A stretch of DNA of 7,680 bases from an uncultured Pseudomonadota bacterium (lineage in GTDB: Bacteria; Pseudomonadota; Gammaproteobacteria; Methylococcales; Methylomonadaceae): positions 1 through 7,680 of the forward strand of contig CAIUWU010000252.1 in the NCBI GenBank assembly GCA_903902945.1, read 5' to 3'. The position numbers and the translations under genes were made by a program. Within the stretch, counting starts at the first letter, position 1. Each line of letters begins with the position of its first letter. Shown piece by piece: positions 1-5,821 of the stretch. Under the pieces are notes generated by a model, which was not told the origin of the DNA, searched no databases, and saw nothing but the letters and a program-made list of their open reading frames with translations.

Positions 1-175
1 TGCATCAGCGCTGCTGACAGGCAGAAGCAACAGCAATTTGGTGGAATTTGGTCGCAGCGTTTCGACCTATCACTACCATATTTTATTGTTTCTGACTTAC
101 AGCACCGAACAACTGCCATTCCCGTTTGCTGACTGGAATGTTTCCAGCGGCTTTGAAGTCACTAACAAAGACTGA
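1..175 (+). CDS. C-terminal end of an unrecognised protein (partial, 5' end outside window)
   Basis: An open frame enters from the left edge (first full codon at 2) and stops at TGA 173-175, giving 57 residues. The end reads ...GFEVTNKD and contains a hydrophobic, aromatic-rich stretch (YHYHILLFLTY) and a Pro/Phe segment (LPFPFADW). I do not recognise the family. The stop lies 6 nt before the dinB ATG, so the gene is probably co-transcribed with dinB, and dinB has no obvious Shine-Dalgarno, which suggests coupled translation. Another + strand frame is also open from the edge to 132. The frame given here is preferred because it runs up to dinB and has ordinary codon choice. Product unknown. 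Confidence 0.5.
   Translation, partial: ASALLTGRSNSNLVEFGRSVSTYHYHILLFLTYSTEQLPFPFADWNVSSGFEVTNKD
133..147. repeat. Short perfect palindrome upstream of dinB
   Basis: CTGGAA-TGT-TTCCAG is a perfect 6-bp inverted repeat with a 3-nt centre. It lies 34 nt before the dinB ATG, inside the end of the preceding gene. It has the outer CTG...CAG of an SOS box, but the spacing is 9 rather than the 10 of gammaproteobacterial LexA sites and the inner CTGT/ACAG is missing. It may be an operator or chance. Confidence 0.25.
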
Positions 176-181
176 CCTTCC

Positions 182-1267
182 ATGTCTGCAGGGCAGCGCA
201 AAATCATCCATATCGACATGGATGCTTTTTACGCTGCCATCGAACAACGTGATAATCCTCAATATCGCAATAAACCGCTGATTGTCGGCGGCAAGCCGGA
301 TTCGCGCGGCGTTGTCGCCACCTGCAGCTATGAAGCCCGCCAGTTCGGGATTCATTCAGCAATGGCTTCCTCAAAAGCCTACCGCCTTTGCCCACAGGCT
401 ATCTTTGTCAAACCACGTTTTGAGGCCTATCAGGAAGCATCAGCCATTATCCGCAGTATTTTTAGCCGCTATACCGATAGCGTTGAACCGCTATCACTGG
501 ATGAAGCCTATCTGGATGTTACCGACAGTTTGCTGTTTCAGGGCTCTGCCACTTTACTGGCCAAGCAGATCAAAGCCGATATTCGCCAGCAAACCCGCTT
601 GACTGCCTCAGCCGGGATTTCTTACAACAAATTCCTCGCCAAAATTGCTTCGGATCACGGCAAACCGGATGGTTTATGTTTGATTACCCCTGAACAAGGG
701 GCAGCATTTATCGCCCAGCTGCCGATTGGCAAATTCCACGGCGTAGGGCCCGCTACTGAACAGAAAATGCTGCAACTGGGGGTAAGCAACGGCGCCCAAC
801 TAAAACAGTTGCCGCTTGAAGTATTAAGACAACATTTCGGCAAGGCTGCCGAACAGTTCTACAACATAGCCCGTGGCATTGATCATCGCCCGGTAAATGG
901 GCAGCGGGTACGCCAATCGATCGGCAGTGAAACCACCTTTGAACACGATATTAGCGACCCACAACTGATTTTCGAACAGATTCAGCAGCTATTTGAGAAA
1001 TGCCTGCTCAAAGTAAGGGAAAAGAATCAGCAGGCTTACAGCCTGACGATTAAAGTCAAATATCATAATTTTGTGCAGATCACCCGGGGCAGAACCTTGT
1101 CTCAGCCTCTTGGCAATGATGCCAACAGCCGCTATCTGATTCGCGATTTACTGAATAATGCAGCAGTCGGTAATAAAAAAATCCGGCTGCTGGGGGTCAC
1201 GCTGTCCGGTCTGCAGCAACCGGATCAGCGACAATTTCAGCAACTGGATTTATTTGAGGGTTTTTAA
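182..1267 (+). CDS. dinB: DNA polymerase IV (Y-family translesion polymerase)
   Basis: Y-family polymerase that extends primers past damaged or misaligned template and binds the beta sliding clamp. The 361-residue protein (E. coli DinB has 351) opens with KIIHIDMDAFYAAIE. D12 is the first metal ligand and Y17 sits at the steric-gate position that excludes ribonucleotides. The palm motif SLDEAYLDVT carries the other catalytic acids D107 and E108. A little-finger domain follows (about 245-345). The protein ends in QLDLF (354-358), a textbook clamp-binding motif. The ATG at 182 fits the family N-terminus. No clear ribosome binding site precedes it, and the upstream stop is 6 nt away. Its 3' end faces hoxY with 15 nt between the stop codons. 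All catalytic residues are present, so it should be functional. Confidence 0.97.
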   Translation: MSAGQRKIIHIDMDAFYAAIEQRDNPQYRNKPLIVGGKPDSRGVVATCSYEARQFGIHSAMASSKAYRLCPQAIFVKPRFEAYQEASAIIRSIFSRYTDSVEPLSLDEAYLDVTDSLLFQGSATLLAKQIKADIRQQTRLTASAGISYNKFLAKIASDHGKPDGLCLITPEQGAAFIAQLPIGKFHGVGPATEQKMLQLGVSNGAQLKQLPLEVLRQHFGKAAEQFYNIARGIDHRPVNGQRVRQSIGSETTFEHDISDPQLIFEQIQQLFEKCLLKVREKNQQAYSLTIKVKYHNFVQITRGRTLSQPLGNDANSRYLIRDLLNNAAVGNKKIRLLGVTLSGLQQPDQRQFQQLDLFEGF

Positions 1268-1282
1268 ACGCCTGCTGGAGAC

Positions 1283-1822
1283 TTAATCGTAATGCACCAG
1301 TTCATAGGGTAAATCAGGCTGCCGGCCTTCGATCAGCGCGGTCAGAAATGCCCAAAACACATCTGCCGAAGGCGGACAGCCGGGCAAGAAATAATCGACT
1401 TTGACCACTTCATGAATCGGCCGCACTTTATCCAGTAATAACGGCAACTCGGGATCACAGGGAATCTGAGCATTTTCAACCCCGATGCCATCGCGGTAAG
1501 CTTCCAGCAGACAGTCCTGCAGCGGAATCATATTACGCATCGCCGGCAATCCACCATTCAGCGCACAGGCCCCGACAGCCACCAGAATCTTGCAGTTCTT
1601 GCGAAATTCACGCAACACATGCACGTTTTCGGCATTACAGACACCGCCCTCGATCAAACCAATATCACAAGGCCCGCAATGCTCAATATCGGTGAGTGGT
1701 GAACGATCAAACTCCGCCACTTCAACCAGCGCCAACAAGCGCTCGTCGATGTCCAGAAACGACATATGACAACCAAAACATCCTGCCAGTGACGTTGTGG
1801 CAACCCTTAGTTTACTTGCCAT
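1283..1822 (-). CDS. hoxY: NAD-reducing [NiFe] hydrogenase small subunit HoxY
   Basis: Small subunit of the cytoplasmic bidirectional (group 3d) hydrogenase. It carries the proximal [4Fe-4S] cluster between the NiFe site of HoxH and the diaphorase HoxFU. The 179-residue product shows the cluster ligands in order: C15 and C18 (AGCFGCHMSFLD), C86 (VGACALNGG) and C149 (LPGCPPSADV). The conserved LIEGG (56-60), PAMRN and HEVVKVDYF stretches match HoxY as I recall it from Ralstonia/Cupriavidus. There is no Tat signal, as expected for a cytoplasmic enzyme. The start MASKLRVATT at 1822 is chosen because GGAG lies 7 nt before it; the frame stays open further upstream. It overlaps the end of hoxU by 11 nt, so translation is probably coupled. 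It lacks the roughly 30-residue N-terminal extension of the Cupriavidus protein. It is the last gene of the operon, and no hoxH follows. Confidence 0.93.
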   Translation of the reverse strand: MASKLRVATTSLAGCFGCHMSFLDIDERLLALVEVAEFDRSPLTDIEHCGPCDIGLIEGGVCNAENVHVLREFRKNCKILVAVGACALNGGLPAMRNMIPLQDCLLEAYRDGIGVENAQIPCDPELPLLLDKVRPIHEVVKVDYFLPGCPPSADVFWAFLTALIEGRQPDLPYELVHYD

Positions 1823-2519
1823 GTTCCTGCTCCAAAGCCACCTCACTGATAGGGTGATGATCATAAATCCGTTGTCCGATCGGCCGCTGATAAGCCGTAT
1901 GACGAATCAGAATCGCGCCGGTCGGACAAATATGCGCTGCACAGTCATCCACCGTCAATTGACTGTCTTTCAGCAAGCCGGTGTCAGCATTGACGATCAG
2001 ATGTTTATTGATGCCGCGTCCGCTAATGGCAAACACGTTCTTGCCATCCTGTTCGCGACTGGCCCGCACACATAAATTGCAAAAGATGCAGCGGTTGTGA
2101 TCCAGCACGATATCAGGATGCGAGGCATCTACCTTACGCTGCGGATAAAAATGCGGAAAATGATTGTCCAGCATGTTCAGCTGATAACCGACTGCCTGTA
2201 ACTGGCAATTGCCACTTTTTTCACAGGACGGACAAAAATGATTGCCTTCCACAAACAGCATTTGGGTAATCTTGCGCCGATCCTGCTGTAACTGATCGCT
2301 GTTGCTGATCACCTGCTGACCTTCAGCTGCCGGAAAAGTACAGGCCGAACAGTTACGGCCATTAACGGTCACCGAACATAATTTGCAACTGCCATGCGGG
2401 CTATAACCGGGTTTGTGACATAAATGCGGAATATAAATGCCGGCTGCCGTTGCGGCTTCGATAATGGTCTGCCCCGGCTGAAAGGCAACGGTTTGTCCGT
2501 CGATTGTCAAAGTTGGCAT
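1812..2519 (-). CDS. hoxU: NAD-reducing hydrogenase diaphorase subunit HoxU (NuoG N-terminal-like ferredoxin subunit)
   Basis: Electron-wire subunit linking the flavin site of HoxF to the hydrogenase subunit HoxY, homologous to the N-terminal part of NuoG in complex I. The 235 residues contain a plant-type [2Fe-2S] domain with C34, C45, C48 and C60, then a His/Cys3 [4Fe-4S] motif (H94, C96, C99, C105 in NHFCPSCEKSGNCQLQ). A further [4Fe-4S] site follows, with C144, C147, C150 (CIFCNLC) and C198 (CPTGA). Length and motif order match HoxU. The start is ATG 2519-2517, with GGAGG 4 nt upstream, and it overlaps the hoxF stop as TGATG. A TTG one codon earlier is also in frame but too close to the ribosome binding site. 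Its end overlaps hoxY by 11 nt. The tight coupling implies stoichiometric synthesis of all three subunits. Confidence 0.94.
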   Translation of the reverse strand: MPTLTIDGQTVAFQPGQTIIEAATAAGIYIPHLCHKPGYSPHGSCKLCSVTVNGRNCSACTFPAAEGQQVISNSDQLQQDRRKITQMLFVEGNHFCPSCEKSGNCQLQAVGYQLNMLDNHFPHFYPQRKVDASHPDIVLDHNRCIFCNLCVRASREQDGKNVFAISGRGINKHLIVNADTGLLKDSQLTVDDCAAHICPTGAILIRHTAYQRPIGQRIYDHHPISEVALEQEHGK

Positions 2520-4297
2520 CAATCCTCCACTTGCTGTAAATGCGCCGCCGCATCATCCCGATTTGCCATCTGCCGGGCGGTCTCTAACGCGGCATCCAGA
2601 TCGAATCCGGGTTCATAACTGATCTGTTTCAATTGCTGCTGATACAACTCGGGATAGCGTTGTAATGTAGTCAGCACCGGATTGGCCGCCGTCTGCCCCA
2701 GACCACAATGGCTGTATTGTTTCAGCAAGTTTGACAAGCTTTCCAGCTCAACCACATCACCTACCGAACCATGACCCAGCACAATTTTATCGAGTTGCTT
2801 TTTCAACAGACTGGTGCCAATCCGGCAAGGCGAACAAAAGCCACAGCTCTCATGAGCAAAAAAGTCGGTGAAATTCTTGGCAATGTCAAAAATGCTGCGG
2901 CTGCGATTAAAAATAATGAATGAGCCGCCGGTGGCCAGATCTTCAAACGCCAATCGCCGGTCAGCTTCCTCGATACTGATAAAAGTGCCCGACGGTCCGC
3001 CAACCTGTACCCCCAACACCTCACTGGCACCACAATCGGCCAAAATCCGGGCAATGGTGGTACCGAATGCATATTCGTAAATACCTGGCCTGGCGCAATC
3101 ACCGCTGATGCTTAAAATCTTGCTGCCGGCTGATTTTTCGGTGCCGACACTGGCAAACCACTGACCACCATGAGCCGCAATCGCCGCCGCAGCCAGAAAA
3201 GTCTCGACATTATTCACCACGGTCGGCTGATTCAGATAACCGCTACTGACCGGGTAAGGCGGCCGATTGCGCGGAATACCGGGTTTTCCTTCCAGCGACT
3301 CGATCAGCGCCGACTCTTCACCGCAGATATAAGCGCCGGCACCCAGCCGGATTTCGATGTCAAAACTGACACCGTGTCCCAGAATATTGGCTCCCAGCAG
3401 CCCCTGTTGACGCCGCCGCAATAACACCGCCTCTAATGCTTGGTACAAATAAGCGTACTCGCCGCGCAGGTACAGAAAACCCTGGTTAGCGCCAACAATC
3501 ATCGCAGATAGCGTCATGCCTTCGAATACCTGATCGGCATAACGATTCAGTAACACCCGATCTTTAAAAGTCCCCGGCTCACCTTCATCGGCGTTACAAA
3601 CCACATAGCGTTGAGCACTGTTTTCCTCAGCACAGAAACGCCATTTCTGAGCCGTTTTAAACCCAGCACCGCCGCGGCCCCTCAAACCGGACTGATCGAT
3701 TTGTTGCAGTGTTGCCGCCAGACCGCGCTGCCAGGCTGCTGCCAATCCTTGTCCAGGCTTGATAGTTGAATTCAACAACAGGCCGGGGTGCTGAATATTA
3801 TCGTTAACATCAAACCAAGCAGCAGGCCATTGCTCTACGGGCACTTGCTGATCAATCAACCCGACAAGGCTGTCGATTTTGGCAAAATCGAGTTGAGCCA
3901 CCGGCAGTCCATTGATCAATGCTGCCGGCCCCTGATCACAGAGTCCGGTACAGGAGGTGAAATTCAGACTGACCAGACCATCATGGCGAACATTGCCGGG
4001 CTCAACACCGAGCTTTTCAGCCAAATAGCGGGCGTTGGCGGCTTGGCCCAGCATCAGGTCAGTAATCGAATCACTGAGCAAGATCTCATAGCGACCTTGT
4101 GGTGTTAAATGAAAAAAACTGTAGAATTCGACCACCGCTATGATTTGTGTGCGCGGAATAGCCAGAGCTTCAGCTAGCTGTTCGATAGCAGCCAACGGTA
4201 TATGGCGATAACGGTTTTGTATCTTTCTGAGTATAGTCAGCAGCCTGACCGGCTGATGTTCTATTGTTGCAAGCACTTCCTGAATAAACATTTGCAT
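2519..4297 (-). CDS. hoxF: NAD-reducing hydrogenase diaphorase subunit HoxF (fused NuoE/NuoF-like, NAD(H)- and FMN-binding)
   Basis: Oxidises or reduces NAD(H) at an FMN and passes electrons through a [4Fe-4S] cluster to HoxU. From M24 of the open frame it has 592 residues, close to the roughly 600 of Cupriavidus HoxF. Residues 1-150 are a NuoE-like domain (LLTILRKIQNRYRHIP). Its first Fe-S cysteine pair is missing, and only C116/C120 (SCTGLCDQG) remain. The NuoF-like part has the FMN/NAD loop LRGRGGAGF (about 205-213), CNADEGEPGTFKDR (234-247) and GAGAYICGEESALIESLEG (319-337). The [4Fe-4S] ligands are C485, C488, C491 (ESCGFCSPC) and C531 (HCGLG). ATG 4297 and ATG 4291 are both possible starts. 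The frame stays open to 4366 but would then overlap divergent dciA. The ribosome binding site is weak. Head of the hoxFUY operon. Confidence 0.94.
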   Translation of the reverse strand: MQMFIQEVLATIEHQPVRLLTILRKIQNRYRHIPLAAIEQLAEALAIPRTQIIAVVEFYSFFHLTPQGRYEILLSDSITDLMLGQAANARYLAEKLGVEPGNVRHDGLVSLNFTSCTGLCDQGPAALINGLPVAQLDFAKIDSLVGLIDQQVPVEQWPAAWFDVNDNIQHPGLLLNSTIKPGQGLAAAWQRGLAATLQQIDQSGLRGRGGAGFKTAQKWRFCAEENSAQRYVVCNADEGEPGTFKDRVLLNRYADQVFEGMTLSAMIVGANQGFLYLRGEYAYLYQALEAVLLRRRQQGLLGANILGHGVSFDIEIRLGAGAYICGEESALIESLEGKPGIPRNRPPYPVSSGYLNQPTVVNNVETFLAAAAIAAHGGQWFASVGTEKSAGSKILSISGDCARPGIYEYAFGTTIARILADCGASEVLGVQVGGPSGTFISIEEADRRLAFEDLATGGSFIIFNRSRSIFDIAKNFTDFFAHESCGFCSPCRIGTSLLKKQLDKIVLGHGSVGDVVELESLSNLLKQYSHCGLGQTAANPVLTTLQRYPELYQQQLKQISYEPGFDLDAALETARQMANRDDAAAHLQQVED

Positions 4298-4330
4298 ATC
4301 ATTATTGCTCGTGAGTTTGATTTTTCTGAG

Positions 4331-4777
4331 ATGACCATTTTTAAACCCGTACTCGATTTTAATCATCAGCAGTTGGCATTATGTCTGACAATTGTGTCGG
4401 AACAAGCAAAACTTTTAAAAAAAATCCGCACAGCAGTGTCGCCGGAGATAGCTGATGCCATCCGGCATTGCGTGGTTTCAGGGCAAAAACTGATTATTTA
4501 TGTGGAATCATCGGCCTGGGCGTCGCAGATACGCTTTATCGATGCCGACATTATTAAAGCAGCCAGCGATTTCGGCTTTACCAAAATCAAAACCATACAG
4601 ATAAAAATACAAGCCGAATATCGCCCGCTGAAGCCGGCAAGCGCCATAAGACTGCCTTCAGACAATACAATTCGTCTCATGCAACAACAATCACAAGCTA
4701 AAACAGATGATGCCCTGAGTCAGGCGTTGTCACGTCTGGCGAGTACTTTGGAAAAGCGCTTAACCACCAAAAGCTAG
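4331..4777 (+). CDS. dciA: DciA-like DUF721 protein (replicative helicase-associated)
   Basis: A 148-residue protein of the DUF721/DciA family, the ancestral loader or operator of the replicative helicase DnaB in bacteria without phage-type DnaC. The sequence shows the usual N-terminus (MTIFKPVLDF), a helical region, and the family core VESSAWASQIRF (58-69) with its conserved Trp at 63, followed by a beta-strand TIKTIQIKI-like segment. The C-terminal tail (about 125-148) is helical and charged, typical of the variable tail. ATG 4331 is chosen because it gives the family N-terminus. The frame is open back to 4202, but that stretch lies antisense within hoxF. No Shine-Dalgarno is clear. It is divergent from hoxF (33 nt between starts) and convergent with lpxC (16 nt between stops). 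Placement next to lpxC is common in gammaproteobacteria. The assignment is by family motif; partner binding is inferred. Confidence 0.82.
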   Translation: MTIFKPVLDFNHQQLALCLTIVSEQAKLLKKIRTAVSPEIADAIRHCVVSGQKLIIYVESSAWASQIRFIDADIIKAASDFGFTKIKTIQIKIQAEYRPLKPASAIRLPSDNTIRLMQQQSQAKTDDALSQALSRLASTLEKRLTTKS

Positions 4778-4785
4778 TTAAGCGC
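4752..4785 (-). terminator. Probable lpxC terminator, inside the 3' end of dciA
   Basis: A perfect 9-bp inverted repeat (GCGCTTAAC at 4756-4764, GTTAAGCGC at 4777-4785) with a 12-nt loop. Read on the minus strand, the stem begins 8 nt after the lpxC stop and is followed by TTTT (4755-4752), so it fits an intrinsic terminator of lpxC. On the + strand the stem is followed by no T run. The dciA stop codon lies at the loop/stem border. The U tail is short, so efficiency is uncertain. Confidence 0.55.
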
Positions 4786-4793
4786 CTGAAAGC

Positions 4794-5720
4794 TTATTTG
4801 GGAGAGGTGACGAGATTTTGTGCAGAACGCATGAACGAAATCGGAGCCTGATCTGCATCAGCAAAACTGATTTTTTCCCACGCATCGGTATTGTTCAACA
4901 AAGCCAGCAGTAATTTATTGTTAAGCGCGTGGCCAGACTTAAAGCCCTGATATTCGCCAATCAGACTGTGACCCAGCAAATACAGATCGCCAATCGCATC
5001 CAGAATTTTATGTTTGACGAACTCATCGGCATAACGCAAACCATCTTCATTCAGAATCCGGTCATCATCAACGACAATCGCATTGTCGAGACTGCCGCCC
5101 AAGGCAAGATTATTCTCGCGGAGGAATTCAATATCTTTCATGAACCCAAACGTTCTTGCCCGACTGACTTCTTTGACAAAAGTGGTTGATGAAAAATCCA
5201 TCACCGCAGTTTTCAGATGCTCTGAAAAGGCCGGATGTTCAAAGTCAATGGTAAAAGTGACTTTAAAGCCGTCGAAAGGCATAAAAGCCGCCCATTTATC
5301 GCCGTCTTCAACCCGAATAGGCTGTTTGATACGAATATATTGTTTAGGCGCATCCTGTTCCACTACACCGGCAGACTGTAACAAGAATACAAACGGCCCC
5401 GCACTACCGTCCATGATCGGCACTTCCGGGGCACTGACATCAACAATCGCATTATCAATGCCTAATCCAGCCAGTGCCGATAACAAATGCTCAACCGTCG
5501 AAACTTTTACACCATCACGGACCAGTGTGGTCGATAACTTGGTTTCACCCACATTTTCAGGGCGCGCATCAATGGTTACAGGCTGTTCCAGATCAACCCG
5601 ACGAAAGCTGATACCCGTATTGGGAGCGGAAGGATGGAGGGTCAGATAGACCTTATCACCGGTATGTAAGCCAACACCTGTAGCTCTGATGGTGTTTTTT
5701 AAGGTTCTTTGTTTAATCAT
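4794..5720 (-). CDS. lpxC: UDP-3-O-acyl-N-acetylglucosamine deacetylase LpxC
   Basis: Cytoplasmic zinc deacetylase that carries out the committed step of lipid A synthesis, acting on UDP-3-O-acyl-GlcNAc. The 308 residues (E. coli 305) begin MIKQRTLKNTIRATGVGLHTG, the standard family start. The zinc ligands are all visible: H78 (in STVEHLLSALAG, next to the general base E77), H237 and D241 (in FVKHKILDAIGD). The catalytic H264 is in KSGHALNNK. PIMDGSAGPF (101-110) and the SRARTFGF stretch (186-193), part of the hydrophobic-passage region, are also present. It lies after ftsZ on the same strand with a 101-nt gap that holds a terminator, so it probably has its own promoter. No strong ribosome binding site precedes the ATG. 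Fully intact and expected to be essential. Confidence 0.98.
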   Translation of the reverse strand: MIKQRTLKNTIRATGVGLHTGDKVYLTLHPSAPNTGISFRRVDLEQPVTIDARPENVGETKLSTTLVRDGVKVSTVEHLLSALAGLGIDNAIVDVSAPEVPIMDGSAGPFVFLLQSAGVVEQDAPKQYIRIKQPIRVEDGDKWAAFMPFDGFKVTFTIDFEHPAFSEHLKTAVMDFSSTTFVKEVSRARTFGFMKDIEFLRENNLALGGSLDNAIVVDDDRILNEDGLRYADEFVKHKILDAIGDLYLLGHSLIGEYQGFKSGHALNNKLLLALLNNTDAWEKISFADADQAPISFMRSAQNLVTSPK

Positions 5721-5739
5721 GAATTAAGCAGACAATTAC

Positions 5740-5784
5740 AAAAAGGCCGGGGGAGTCTATCACAAATTAAAGGATAGCTCCCCC
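5740..5784 (-). terminator. Intrinsic terminator after ftsZ
   Basis: GGGGGAG (5749-5755) pairs with CTCCCCC (5778-5784). After a 1-nt bulge, CTATC (5757-5761) pairs with GATAG (5773-5777), enclosing an 11-nt loop. On the minus strand the stem is followed by GGCC and then TTTTT (5744-5740). It lies 37 nt after the ftsZ stop and 19 nt before the lpxC ATG, so it should separate much of ftsZ transcription from lpxC. Confidence 0.7.
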
Positions 5785-5785
5785 T

Positions 5786-5813
5786 GTTATACGACTTATT
5801 CGCCCTGTTTCAG
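5786..5813 (-). promoter_or_regulatory. Candidate sigma-70 promoter for lpxC
   Basis: On the minus strand, CTGAAA (5813-5808, 4 of 6 to TTGACA) and TATAAC (5791-5786, 5 of 6 to TATAAT) are separated by 16 nt. Transcription would start near 5779, at the beginning of the terminator stem, so the lpxC leader would carry most of that hairpin. Weak match; judged by eye only. Confidence 0.25.
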
Positions 5814-5816
5814 GGC
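5802..5816 (-). other. Small GC-rich hairpin just after the ftsZ stop
   Basis: GCCCTG-TTT-CAGGGC is a perfect 6-bp stem with a 3-nt loop. It starts 5 nt beyond the ftsZ stop codon on the minus strand. There is no T run after it, so it is not an intrinsic terminator by itself. It may protect the ftsZ mRNA end or be incidental. It overlaps the -35 of the candidate lpxC promoter. Confidence 0.35.
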
Positions 5817-5821
5817 ATTGA

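Noticed and set aside
83..355. 90-codon minus-strand open frame across the dinB start
   Set aside because: Antisense to the conserved DinB N-terminal catalytic motif and to the end of the upstream gene. No ribosome binding site or motif.
1268..1282. Possible hoxH remnant or terminator between hoxY and dinB
   Set aside because: 15 nt is too short for a remnant, and no inverted repeat with a T run was seen there.
1823..1864. Upstream extension of hoxY (14 residues, MIITLSVRWLWSRN)
   Set aside because: It overlaps hoxU in another frame. The start at 1822 has GGAG at proper spacing and gives the family N-terminus.
3788..4108. 106-codon + strand open frame inside hoxF
   Set aside because: Antisense to the conserved HoxF NuoE-like domain, with no recognisable motif.
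4202..4330. Upstream extension of the dciA frame (43 extra residues)
   Set aside because: It lies antisense to the hoxF N-terminal coding region, and the family N-terminus (FKPVLDF) begins right after the ATG at 4331.
4298..4366. Upstream extension of the hoxF frame (23 residues)
   Set aside because: It would overlap the start of divergent dciA, has Lys/Asn-rich non-family sequence, and would exceed the usual HoxF N-terminus.
5083..5649. 188-codon + strand open frame
   Set aside because: Fully antisense to lpxC, with low-complexity Ser/Pro-rich translation and no family resemblance. It is a shadow of a real gene.
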